Assembly (NCBI GenBank): GCA_000727475.1
Contig: KL647294.1
Span: forward strand, 3,265,553 to 3,329,552
Direction of reading: 5' to 3'
DNA length: 64,000 bases
Source: Sarcocystis neurona
Lineage: Eukaryota > Apicomplexa > Conoidasida > Eucoccidiorida > Sarcocystidae
Below, piece by piece: positions 14,001 to 24,433 of the stretch (its first letter is position 1; every line of letters starts with the position of its first letter). A model generated the notes under the pieces. That model saw nothing but the letters and a program-made list of their open reading frames with translations, made no database searches and was not told the DNA's origin. The translations under genes were made by a program, and so were the position numbers.

Positions 14001-17000
14001 GAGCTGCTGCGACAGAACAGCCCCGCAGGAGCCAAAGCACAGCGCGGCCGTCAGAGCAGCAGAGCTACAGATGTACCAGGTGATAAAAATGAGAAAGTCG
14101 GAATCTCTCGGTTGTCCGACATGAAGGGCGTGTCTTTCCTTACGCTCAGTCGTTCCCGTGGTAACAGCAACAGTCTGCAGCAGGCAAGCGCGCCAGCTGC
14201 GCGGCCAAGACGCCGCAGCGTCAGAAGCAGCAGCAAACGAGCAGCAACAGCAGCACACACACACATACGTGTACTGCGCGGCCAACGGAAGAAAAGGACG
14301 AGAAGAAGCAACAGGAACAGCAGGAAGCCAGACGAGGACGGGGCAGAAGCCCCACAACAACAGGAAAGCGGTTTTTTCAGCAGCAAAAATCGAACCGCAG
14401 CTGCGAGGCTGCAGCAGCAGCAAAGGCCACCACAGAGCAGCAGCAGGAACGCAGCGGCAGAAGCCGGTACATCAGGAAAAGCTGCTGGCTTTCTTTTACC
14501 ATCAGTTCTTGAAGATAACTTTCATACGAATTCTGCATCGCCAGGGCAATCGCATTTCCACAAGTCGCGCCGTGCAAGGACAAGAACCTGCAAGACAAGA
14601 CAGCAGCCGCCACGACGCACCGCAGGAACAAATATGAGCCGTGCCACTTTCTTCTTCTCTTCCACAACGTCCACCTACTTCGTGGGGGAGATGAAGTGCC
14701 TGCTGTCCGTACGCCCACACACAGCGCCACTTCCCATATATACATATTTATATACATATATATACATAGTAGAGACACATATGTACATAGTAGAGACACA
14801 TACATATATATGTATGGGCGTCTAAGCGTACTTGCGTAGACCCACGTTCCCCATACATATGTATATATATATGTCCAGCACATGAATATGTGTATATATA
14901 TGTAGGGGGCTAAGCATACTCGCGCGTAGACCACGTGTCCCACTCATTCTCTCAACTTTTGCTTCTTTGCTCTTCACACATGCAAATAAATATATTTGTC
15001 GATAGGGGAGGAAATGTATGTACACATTTGTATCAACCCCACACATGTATGTATCTACGACAAGGTAAACTGTACAGGCAAAATCGAGTAGAGACCTCGA
15101 AGACAGCACCCACCCACCTACCTACAGACCTCCGTGGTCATTCATACATACACATATATATATATGTATGTCAGCAGCTACTGCGTTTACCTACATACGA
15201 ATGGATCTCCGTGGTCATCCGTACGTGTGTATCCTGCAGCTCTTGCGTCTAACAACATACGGCCACACCTACGTAAACCTGTGTACACGTATACACACTT
15301 GTGTATACACATATATAGTGCAACGTATACACACATGTGTATACGTGCATGCATATATATATATTTGGAGACACATATGTAGTGCACGTTTTGTGGCAGC
15401 TGTAAGGAACTTGCTTTCTGCCTATCAACGCCGCTGGGGTGCAGACACACTGCTGAATTTGTTTGAACGATTGTGTGGCTGCTCGGGCATCCGCAGTTCG
15501 CTACTGCAGCCACACGGGCGCGCATGCATCTCACAGCTCCACGTCACAAGTCTTCGCCTACTCGCCTCTTCCTCTGTGTTCATTTCTTTACTTTCTCCAC
15601 CCCCCGTGGACAAAGCGTCACGCACAAGGAATGTATACACACACCCACACACGTATTATCTATACGGCACATGCGCAAGTACATATACACGCATACGTAC
15701 GCACAGGCAGGAGGGGGGTGATACGACAGCAACCAAGTACACACATATATGCAGAGGAGACGGGCGACCTAATACATCCGGCAGTCAACAAAGAAAGGTC
15801 TCTGCACATACGTATACGTGTATATATGTGTGTGCGCATGTACGACGTACGTGGACGCGTCTACCGGTCATACACGTGGAGAAGAGCAGAGCGTCTGCAG
15901 GCTCCACGCATGTCGCAGCAGGACTCAAAGTACGGGCGATATAAACACCCAAGCAGACAGCCAGAGCGGAGAGGGAAGTCTCCACAAGCACTGGGGCAGC
16001 GTAAACCCACACAATCACAGGGAAGACGGGACAGAGTCTCTCCAAAGAATACTCGTGTGCAGAGTGAATAGACACACGGAAGCATACGAAGCGGAGAGCA
16101 GTCTGAGACTCACGCGGGCCTACACACACACACACACCTACACACTTTGAAGGTGGCATCTACACAAGCGATACGGGCCAGTCGTAGAAAAGGAAGCGCT
16201 GAAATTCATGCTGGGACGAGAAGCATTTCAGCGCCCACACGACATACGCAGACTGAGTATATACACACCTACCCACGTCCATACACATATATCAAGAGGT
16301 GTGTGCGTGTTGTGACGCTTCCAGGCCTCGTCTCTGGCAGCAGTCTGCTGCTCCGTGAGACACATACATATATAAACTCCTGCACGTAGCCATACACGCA
16401 CACGTAGATCCCTGGTGTCTAGACCAGGAAGCGATATCGAGAGAAAAGTACGCATGCACATATACCCCTGCATGCCTGCGTGCACACCTCTACACACATG
16501 TGTGTGTGTGTGTGTGTAGTAGAAATAGAGCGAGACAGAGAGACAGCAACACACACGAGGGAGAAGACGCTAGTCTGTAGACATCATCTACACATCAAAA
16601 AGGCCCCTCTCCGGCGAGATGCAGAGAGACATGCAGGGAGAAAAGACGCTGGTCTATACGCGTCATCTACACATCAAAAAGGCCCCTCTCCAGAGAGACG
16701 GAGACACACAGGGAGACGACGCTGGTCTATATACGTCATCTACACATCAAAAAGGCCCCTCCGTTGTTGTCCTCCGTTTCTGCCGTAGCTCATGTATACA
16801 CGTGCTCGTATATACATGTGGATATCCACAGGCGCCCTTCCCCCTCTCTTTCTCCCACAGCTCGTATACAGACGTGTACAAGGATGGGGGCCCCTCTTTT
16901 GCTTTTTCTCTCATGTAACTTGTGTACATACACGTATGTATCTACAGCGGCCCCCCTCTCTTTTTCTCTCTGATTTTCTCTTTATCGATTCATGTATGTG

Positions 17001-17534
17001 TGTGTGCCTGACGTGCGACACAAACACACACACACACACAGACAGATTTACCCAGACTTGTGCAGCACAGTCGTGTATCTACAGAGAGATGAAGCGAAGT
17101 TCGTACGAGCGAGAAAAGTCTTCGAGGAAGGCAAAGGGCAATGCAAAGCCCGTCGAGTCGTCGGCCATGGTGAGGAAGGTGACGCCTTGAACGACAATGT
17201 AGTGAAACACGTATCTGCAGCAGAAGACGAAGAGAGAGGGGGCCGCGCGCAGGAGAACACACATGAGGTATATGTGCATGCAGTGAGCGTATTTAAGTTC
17301 TTACGCACGCGCACAGAGACACGCACACACACATACACAGACGATAGAGAGAAGTGCACCTACATACGTATATAGCGATGGACATTTGCATGCATGTATA
17401 TTACGCGTACCCACACACATACACACAAATCACGGAGAAGTGCAGATATATATACACATAGGGATATTTGCATGTATGTGCAAGTATATACCTCCACGCA
17501 CACATACATATAATACAGAGAAGTGTATGTATAC

Positions 17535-17565
<31 letters not shown>

Positions 17566-19766
17566 CAGATGCCCATGCATACGCAGACACACACACCCAC
17601 ACACATACGAATGTACATACGGGTGAACACGTGTAATATATATATTTGCAAGTATATATTCTACTCTCGTATATGCCTGCAGATACACACATCTACTTAC
17701 ATCTACGTAGCCATATGTATCACATACGCTGGCCACATATATATATGTATATGTGTAATGTGCTAGACAGACGCTGATAACGTGTTCATAAGGGCCCCCT
17801 CGCCTCGAAGACGCACCAGCTCCGGCAGCACACACCTACACACACATATATGCGCCTGTAAGGCAAATGATGCCAATACAGATACGTACAGATATATACA
17901 CCTAAACTTCTATACTTTCTTCTATATTCATATGCATACATATAGAAATGTAGGTGAACGCCCGTCACGTATTCTCCACACTAATTGCTGTTCATCCACG
18001 TGTGTCCTACTCATCCGTACATACGTCCATACTACTCCTCAGTCGCGTCGCACACACAACACCTCTGCATGAGATTTCTCCTGTGCACGCCAGACTACAC
18101 TAATACGTTACATTCGTATATTTATCACACCGGGAGACGTAAGATGCACATATACATGTTCCGTCAACATGCACACCAGATTACATACATATACATTATA
18201 TCAATATATTTGTCAGCCGGAGAGATATACAACGCACACACATACGTTCTGTTAGTATCCAAAGCAGACTGTATATACACACACATATAAATATACACAT
18301 ATATATATATGTAATAGTCGTACATATGTCACGTACGTGTGTTCTGTTAGTATGCAAAGCAGATTATATATGTACGTTGTAGTCGGATATTTATCATACG
18401 GAGAGACATACAAGGCGCGGGCACACACGTCCGATACTACTTGATAGCAGATAAAAAAGTACACATTTTCGTCTGTACACACGTGCACGTGCTTTTCTAC
18501 AGAAGTCAAGGAAATCCATATCTACATGTGTACATTTACGTATACGGGTAGGCATACAATCTAGACACGTGCACGCACGTCTGTAGACACACTTCTATAC
18601 GCTCCGCGCATGCACATACATACATACATACACATATACTCATATTTTATCTACATTCACACAAACACATATAGACTATGCACACACGTACAACCCACAC
18701 GTACACATGTGTGCGTATTCGCTGCACATACATATATATACATGTATATGGAGGGACATGTGTGGTACTCAGGAATGTATATGCACTTGCGCTCCACAGC
18801 TCCGCAGACACATGCAGATATTCTATCAAGATTCACAAACAGGTACGTCTTTGAACTACTACACATATGTACAGACGTCCGCACTCACATATGCACTGCT
18901 AAAACACATATACGCGTATGAGGGAAAAGCGCTCCACATAACATCGCGTCTACGTACACCTGCATGCGTCGCTCCTGCGTGACACAGTCCTCCTTCAGAC
19001 CCTCCGGCGCCTGCTGCACACGTGTCCGCATGTTCCGGTGTCTGTATGTATGTACGTGTGTGTATACTTTTCAGTACATATTACACGAGAATGCTTCCTG
19101 GCCTTCAAACGTCTCTTGGGAGTGCCGGAAAAACTTCTCCTTCCGCCCGGTCCTCCGAGCTTCGCGGCTCCATCACATGCAGCTACAAGCTGTGTCCGTG
19201 TCTGTATCTATGTGTGGCCAGAAGCATGTGCGCACACATACAGACACATATACGAGGTTAAACGCTTTGCACACATGCGTATATATGTACGAGCGACTTG
19301 TCCTACCAGTCTGAGATGATACCGTCTCTCAACTTCTCCGGTTGTGTGGCACACACTCATCTACACACACGTCTAGACACATCCACGTACGCGCTGATAC
19401 TTACGCGCAGGCGCATCCACACGCACATATGCGTACATATAGTGGCAACGGCACGTGCGTACCCACCCCAAACGCAGTATACGTACATCCATGTGTTGGC
19501 GTCGGCACGAGCGTACTCACGCAGACACGAGGTGGACATCCTTCTATTCGCACAAAGAGGCCCCCACGTATCCGTATCTTGGACGTCGATGTGTGTCTAG
19601 ATACAGATCGGCGCACCGGCTTCGAGCCCGCAACACAGCAGTACTTACTTGTCGTATATGTAAGACATTTTCTCCTTCTGTTTGACCGGCAACTTCCGCA
19701 GCAGCAGCCGCGTCACCGTGGGAAAGTTCCCCTCCGACTCGGCGTGCTCCACCAGGACGACGCTGC
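7965..19766 (-). CDS. longin-type R-SNARE (VAMP7-like), seven exons traced, first exon missing
   Basis: This is a vesicle SNARE. R-SNAREs of this family pair with three Q-SNAREs to fuse endosomal, Golgi or secretory vesicles, and here would act on the cytosolic face of those membranes. Exons on the minus strand, 5' to 3', are 19766-19649, 17214-17083, 14587-14500, 12840-12750, 11181-11093, 8764-8693 and 8030-7965. All junctions keep frame and give about 218 residues; human-type VAMP7 is about 220. Domain order is longin (strands 2-5 and helices), then the SNARE helix with the zero-layer Arg in DKILQRGERIDILVDE, then a juxtamembrane KHVLWWR, a hydrophobic anchor of about 20 residues and a short lumenal tail CGGFTFPSC, which closely resembles the VAMP7 tail. 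The initiator exon (about 12 residues, ending in phase 1) must lie above 19766 and was not found. Exact organelle and paralogue are inference. Confidence 0.88.
8031..8692 (-). repeat. R-SNARE intron with CAG/CTG tracts
   Basis: This 662-nt intron is dominated by AGC triplet runs (for example 8330-8360 and 8400-8480). The runs keep long frames open on both strands; these are treated as repeat artefacts. Confidence 0.7.
8693..8764 (-). CDS. R-SNARE exon: juxtamembrane and first half of membrane anchor
   Basis: Twenty-four codons read TARLKHVLWWRSASVCLLFV, then LLVG. The basic, tryptophan-containing segment before the anchor is typical of R-SNAREs. The acceptor is tctgctgcag, at the edge of an AGC tract, and the donor GTGAGA. 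Phase is 0 on both sides. Confidence 0.85.
8765..11092 (-). repeat. R-SNARE intron with AGC, ACT and AT repeats
   Basis: This intron of about 2.3 kb holds AGC runs (8765-9080, 10600-10800, 10990-11080), the long ACT tract listed separately, and TATATG/TACACA microsatellites (10120-10240). I see no further exon in it. Confidence 0.7.
9203..9606. repeat. degenerate (ACT/TAC)n trinucleotide tract
   Basis: About 400 bases consist largely of ACT/TAC triplets with substitutions (CTACTACTACT runs, broken by GCT, CCT and TAG triplets). It differs from the AGC tracts that dominate the other introns. Confidence 0.9.
11093..11181 (-). CDS. R-SNARE exon: SNARE helix core with zero-layer arginine
   Basis: It reads (D)KILQRGERIDILVDESER, then LHHGSIHFRRQ. 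The zero-layer Arg is the R after LQ, by alignment with DKVLER in VAMP2. The acceptor is gcgccgcag and the donor GTATAC. It ends in phase 0. Confidence 0.93.
11182..12749 (-). repeat. R-SNARE intron with AT/GT microsatellites
   Basis: This 1.57-kb intron is made mostly of TATATA, ACATAC and CACACA runs (11500-12300, 12500-12700). No coding segment is apparent. Confidence 0.65.
12750..12840 (-). CDS. R-SNARE exon: linker and start of SNARE helix
   Basis: It reads EEYNRNPQADVMGRLRTQL, then DGLQHVLIDNI. This is the classic R-SNARE pattern before the zero layer (NPxAD...R...Q/E...V...M/L..NI). The acceptor is gttgcacag and the donor GTAAGA. It ends with one G, which completes the Asp codon of the following DKILQR. 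Confidence 0.92.
12841..14499 (-). repeat. R-SNARE intron saturated with AGC/CTG triplets
   Basis: Most of this 1.66-kb intron is AGC (plus strand) interrupted by CAA, ACG and GCG triplets. Lack of stop codons in the triplet tracts produces a long spurious frame (496 codons on the minus strand). Confidence 0.8.
14500..14587 (-). CDS. R-SNARE exon: end of longin domain
   Basis: It reads FLSLHGATCGNAIALAMQ, then NSYESYLQELM, aligning with the A-Y-A-M-N-x-E/Y-F helix that ends longin domains. The acceptor is tgtcttgcag and the donor GTAAAA. One nucleotide of a split Leu codon starts the exon and it ends in phase 0. Confidence 0.82.
14588..17082 (-). repeat. R-SNARE intron with microsatellites and a 73-79-bp tandem repeat
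   Basis: This 2.5-kb intron holds TATATG microsatellites (14740-14910, 15140-15390), CA/GT runs and the tandem repeat at 16561-16760. I see no coding exon. Confidence 0.6.
16561..16760. repeat. three-copy tandem repeat, unit 73-79 bp
   Basis: The core CATCTACACATCAAAAAGG, followed by CCCCT, recurs at about 16585, 16664 and 16737, each preceded by GACGCTRGTCT. Spacing is 79 then 73 bp. Confidence 0.9.
17083..17214 (-). CDS. R-SNARE exon: longin strands 3-5
   Basis: It reads YVFHYIVVQGVTFLTMADD and continues to ALPFAFLEDFSRSYELRF, matching the longin core (YLFHYI..., then the FLNEI helix in VAMP7 proteins). The acceptor is ttctgctgcag and the donor GTAGAT. Phase is 1 nt in and 2 nt out, and both neighbours agree. 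Confidence 0.88.
17215..19648 (-). repeat. R-SNARE intron with AT/GT microsatellites
   Basis: This 2.43-kb intron is dominated by TATATA, ACATAC and CACACA runs (for example 17430-17760, 18120-18400, 18600-18760). No supportable exon was seen. Confidence 0.6.
19649..19766 (-). CDS. R-SNARE exon: longin strand 2 and helix 1
   Basis: It reads SVVLVEHAESEGNFPTVTR, then LLLRKLPVKQKEKMSYIYD, the typical longin pattern (strand, GNF helix, then the S-Y-Y/H strand leading to YVFHYI in the next exon). The acceptor is ggtgacag and the donor GTAAGT. It begins with 2 nt and ends with 2 nt of split codons. The frame stays open upstream without an ATG, so a separate start exon is needed. A more upstream acceptor cannot be excluded. 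Confidence 0.85.
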
Positions 19767-19909
19767 CTGTCACCGGCGAGACCCCCACCCCACCGCCGCA
19801 CAACAATACACATGTGGCACAGTCCGCAACCTTCTCAGCAAATCCACTTCTTCAATATAGACACACACTACTCATACGTATCACTCCACAACGTTCTCAG
19901 CCAATATAG

Positions 19910-20045
19910 TTCAATGTAGACACCACAGCACTTCGCAGCTTCCTTCAATGTAGACACCACAGCAGTCCCCAGCACTCTTCGATGTAGACACTACAGCAGT
20001 CCCCAGCACTCTTCAATATAGACACCACACCAGTCCACAGCTTTT
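19910..20045. repeat. 34-bp tandem repeat, four copies
   Basis: Copies start at 19910, 19944, 19978 and 20012 with the shared core TTCRATRTAGACACYACA followed by CAGC. The array lies just upstream, in the gene sense, of the first traced R-SNARE exon. Confidence 0.88.
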
Positions 20046-20234
20046 TCAGTCGATCTACTTGTTCGGCGCACAGACACGCCAGTTTGCAGCGCTGGCAGTC
20101 AATCTAACTCAGAGCATTTACGCACACCAGCAGCTTTCTCGTTTCATCTACTTCGGTGTATGAAATTGCTGAAAACTTTTTTCTTGTGAAGGTATAGAGA
20201 ACTACCTGCGCGTACTTGTCGAGTCATCACTTAC

Positions 20235-20335
20235 TCCTCGTACTTCACCTCAACATTGATACACGCTTCTCTAAAATGGTACAGACACTTTCCTACGTTC
20301 CTCGCTGTCTCATCAGTTACGAATAGATAAGGTGC
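20235..20335 (-). CDS. candidate exon, unknown protein
   Basis: It has an open frame of 33 codons plus 2 nt between an acceptor ending cagagacag and a consensus donor GTAAGT. It reads APYLFVTDETARNVGKCLYH, then FREACINVEVKYE. Composition is balanced and unlike neighbouring repeats. Its phase does not fit the R-SNARE exon at 19766, so it probably belongs to a different gene; it fits the phase of the candidate at 23272-23420. No family is recognised. Confidence 0.35.
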
Positions 20336-20339
20336 CTGT

Positions 20340-20570
20340 CTCTGTGTGTGCACGTATGTATGTCTGCATGTATGTATACATGTATGTATGTGTGTACACA
20401 TGTGTGTACGGATATATGTATACACGTATGTATATATGTACGTATATATACATGTTTGTATGTATGTATACATATATATATATGTGTATACATGTATGTG
20501 TGTATGTACGTATCTACGTGTGTACGTATACGTGTACGTGTACGTGTATCGATACATGTGTGGAGGTATG
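20340..20570. repeat. GTATGT/GTATAC microsatellite
   Basis: About 230 bases of alternating GTATGTATAC-type repeats, open in several frames, with no coding signal. Confidence 0.85.
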
Positions 20571-23271
20571 TCCCATCAGAGGTACCGTCGCCCAAAAAGA
20601 CACCTGCCATATTTGAACCGAGACGGTGCTTGCTGTCTCCCTCTTCGGACCTGCTGTCTGCCTGTTCGTCTGTTCGTGTAATCACCTACCAATATTGTCA
20701 CACAGATCTTTGTGTGGGTGTGTGCGCACTTCCACGCGCGCACTCCGTATACACACAGATGTATGAACACATGTCTACTAACAGAGAACCGCGGAAAAGG
20801 CGGGGCGCTAGTAGGTCCCGTCACACTCCCACACGTACAAATACGACCCAGCCACGTCCCTAAGTAAAAAAGGCGATATAGTCATACGCAGGGGTGTCTA
20901 CCTACCACATGTGGAACCGAGCTTAAACGCACGTCTGCATATATATATGTCGCTGTATGTAGAGATATACATCAGTAGAGTTGCTGTGACACAGAATTCT
21001 ACGGGTGAGCGCGAGCGAAGGCGGCACCGAGACATACGCGGCTCAGGATGGGAGAAGACGACAAAGACTGCGGAGAAAAGAAAGGAGCTCACGATGAAAG
21101 CGTGACCCAGGAGCGACAATTAACTACAGGCGGTGTGCACACACCGGTATAAAAAAAGACGTAGCAGTTGGCCAGCGCGGCAGCAGTGGTCGGCTAGCAC
21201 GGCAGCAGTCGGCTAGCGCGGCAGCAGACACTCACTTTTCTACCTCCGCGCTCTCTGCCCTCGTGTGTCCCACGCACAGATATGCGCAGTGCAAACGCGT
21301 GCACGCCTGTAGACACACGGTGTAGAGACACTACTTACAGACGCAGGTGTATGTACACCCCACCTCACCACTCCCATGTGCCACGTGTATGCACGGTTGC
21401 TTGACCTAAACCCCGGTGTTTCTACAGTGCAAAAACAACACAGCGAATCTCCATACGCACACGTGCATATACGGCTGCTAGATAACGAGAGAAACGCCAA
21501 ATCAGACGCACTGGGGCCGGGCGTTCACTAGGACCTATATATACCTACACGTATAAATACAGAGCAGAGGCAGGAAATTGACAGGCAACAGGCAGCAGCA
21601 TCGCAGCCTCAACAGCTGCAAAAGCAGCAGCAACACTCACACTATTTGCTGCGACAGCAGCACCAGCCTCTGAGTGTACGTACGTGGTGTAGGTGACCGT
21701 ACACACGCTGAGTAGCTCGCGTCACCCGTCTCCCTCTCTTTTGGTACGACCCTCTGCCTCTGCTCTGCATTTGTGCAGACACGGGTATAAGTGAACGTAC
21801 GGTCCAAGCGCGGTCGATTCTCTCTTGGTGTTTCTCGCTCTCTCTGTCTTCACACACGCATACAAATATATAGCCAAGCCAGCGCTCCGTGGCGACTGCT
21901 GTGCTGCAGCTGCTTCTTACCGCGGGCAGCGAGGGCGTATATGAGAGGCATCGTGTAAGGCCTAAAAGTTGACGGCCAAGAAGCAGCAGCAGCAGCATCG
22001 CAGCCTCAACAGCTGCAGCAGCAGCAACGGTCGCACTATTTGGTGCAACAAGAGTAGCAGTAGCACGCTCAACAGCTGCCTGAGCCCTGCATAAGAGACG
22101 CAGCTGCAGCAGCTGCAAAGCTGCGAGTTTTGCCGTGAAGATACTGCGTGCCTCCGCGTGCGCGTAACCTCCTGCGCTGCAGTGGCTCTCTTTTCACTCC
22201 TCAAAGGAATGGGAATGTAAAGTTGACAAGGCTCCCCTGAAAAGATGCAGCAGCCGCGGCGAGAGCCCACTTCGACGACGGCAACGGCAGTAGCTGTGAA
22301 TCGGCAGCAAGAGCTGCTCGGACGCCACGTACAACAGCAGCAGCCTCGACGCGGTCGCCAGCGAAATCGCAGCTGCAGCACCAAGACGTGTTCCACGGCC
22401 CACACGCCCCTTCAGTTCGCACAACACAAAATCACCGCCCCAGCAGCTGCAGTGTCCGCTCTCTCCATTCGTTGTCGAGTAGGAGCAGCAGCAGCAGCCG
22501 CCTCAACGCTGTGAAGACAGCAGCAGCGTGTCTCTGTGCAGACGGCAGGCCCCCTTCATCAGAGACGCGGCATCATCTCATGACAGACGCAGCAGCAGCA
22601 CCCTCACCACCTAGAGCAGCTGCTGCCCCAGCACCAGCACCACCACCTGCACTGCAACACACAGCCGTCTTCACTGCTGCCGCGCTTGCAGCAACACTGC
22701 CCGCAGCAGCACGAGCGGCCCCTGGTAAGCACCGACACAGCACTGCAGTGTCAAAAACGTCTTCTGCAAGCTGACACAGTGCAGCGCCTCCCAGTGAGGA
22801 AGCAGCAGTTTGCTGATGCACAGTAGCTCAGCACAGGGTCGTCGACAACGAAGAAGCAACGTATTGTGACAAATAAAAACTGGACAGTGACGAATCAGTA
22901 GAGGTCACGTGTATGCTTGTTGACGTCTATATACATAAGTAGTGCACCAAATAGGCATTTGAAGCTTGTGTGTGGTCAACAAAAGTATATACCTGCAAGC
23001 ACGCTTAAATGCACACGTCTTCATGTGTGTTTACAAAGAATTCTGACCGGACGCCATGCACGCACACTACACGACACCAGTCAGGTTCGCGTGCGTTGAG
23101 CGTAGGTACATCGTAGGGGCCAACGAGGAAAGGCGACAAATTCTCGCACACGTCGTACGCACACGTCCGTGATTACACGAGGACACGACGGCCCTAAATA
23201 ATCGAAGCTACCCCCGAAACGCACTAATCGTGCAAAATAGGGGGAAACGCGACAAGGCTGCAGGTACTTAC
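20571..23271. other. no supportable gene; AGC tracts and unique sequence
   Basis: It includes a short GGCAGCAG cluster (about 21170-21225) and AGC-rich segments (21560-22120, 22240-22800). The missing first exon of the R-SNARE should lie between 19767 and somewhere here, but I could not identify a longin start peptide. Confidence 0.4.
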
Positions 23272-23420
23272 ACTATTTATACCACAGGTGTTATGGCTGG
23301 CATAGGGGAGCCATGGGAAAGCGACAACATGTTTGGTATCCAGACACATCGATAAATGGATGACGGACACACAAGGAGGAACAGCGCACTCAGGCTTGCA
23401 CGGCTGCCTTAGTCGCTCCC
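23272..23420 (-). CDS. candidate cysteine-rich exon, unknown protein
   Basis: It is flanked by a very good acceptor (pyrimidine-rich, ending tttttaaaacag) and a consensus donor GTAAGT. Only one of the three frames is open. It reads ERLRQPCKPECAVPPCVSV, then IHLSMCLDTKH and a further Cys near the end (five Cys in 49 codons). It starts with 2 nt and ends in phase 0. It looks like part of an extracellular or lumenal protein, but I recognise no domain. Confidence 0.42.
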
Positions 23421-24326
23421 CTGTTTTAAAAAGCAGAAAGCCAGAAGAATGAAAAAAGCAGAAGTCGAAGGTTCCGAATAAAGACAATCACGCGTCGGTC
23501 TTCCACAAAATTTTGCAGAGGATGCGAATAGGAGAGGAAACCAGAGAAGAAGCACAGACTTCCTCAGCCTGGAAAAGCAGTAGAGGTACTCTACGCTGGG
23601 AAGCAACGTCTACGGCGGCACGCACGGTTTTCAAATATGGGAGAAATGTGACAAAAAAGAGCCGTTGTTTAAATGTCAGAGGAAAACTCCATTTGAACAG
23701 GGAAACACATCGCTAGCGACGTATCCAGCGGGTCTGGGTCAAAAACACTGCCTCGCATGTCAGTAATTGACACAGAGTATTCACTTCCGCCGAGCAGGCG
23801 AATGAGATACACCATATCGATCCAAAATCCGTAAACATATATGTATATATATATACATACATATATGTACAAGTACGGGTCAATGGTCAGTAGCACCGGC
23901 GGAGACGAGCCCCTCCAAACACCGGATGTTGCTGAGTTTGTGAAAGCCGGGGAAACATTTTATGGTCTACTGATTTCCTACGACGTACACTTGATTAGAA
24001 ACCGCTCGACACGGGGCTCCAACGCTACTGAGGTGCCCCGTCTATACTTTGTACAAGCATTCAGGTGTGCGTGCGCGCACGCTTGGTTTTTTAATTCGAG
24101 AGAAACCCCCTGCGCCTATGCGCGTCCGCACATATTCGACGTATGCAGTTCATACAATTTGTATGATGTACGTCGTACTCGAGACACTGATACGTGCACG
24201 TCTACATTTGAGAGGAATTGAGTCATGTATGCATGCATACGGACACAAGCGCGATCCTTGCAGTCTGTATGGCAACTGTAACAGTTTACGAATATATACG
24301 AACCGCGCCCCCAGAGGCATACATAC

Positions 24327-24433
24327 TTCGATCGAGTAGGTCCACACTGCTGTACCCGTGAAGAGCAAGTCCGCGTCGTAAGACGCCAAGTGTACATACA
24401 CCGGAAGTTCAACTGTGCTCCGCTGTCCTGCTC
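24327..24433 (-). CDS. possible exon, unknown protein
   Basis: An open frame reads VELPVYVHLASYDADLLFTG, then TAVWTYSIE, bounded by an acceptor (tcgtgccag) and donor GTATGT. Neighbouring candidates do not join it in phase, and the plus strand nearby also carries plausible open frames. It is recorded as weak. Confidence 0.22.

Noticed and set aside
12933..14423. 496-codon minus-strand open frame rich in Cys and Leu
   Set aside because: It is CTG/TGC triplet readthrough in an R-SNARE intron. The same tract is open in several frames on both strands, and the true exons (12750-12840, 14500-14587) flank it.
23690..24070. Two plus-strand open segments (ending RYTISIQNP and starting STGGDEPLQ) that join in phase
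   Set aside because: They look protein-like, but the minus strand here also has open frames with splice sites and no family is recognised. One phase match has a one-in-three chance, so I did not annotate them.
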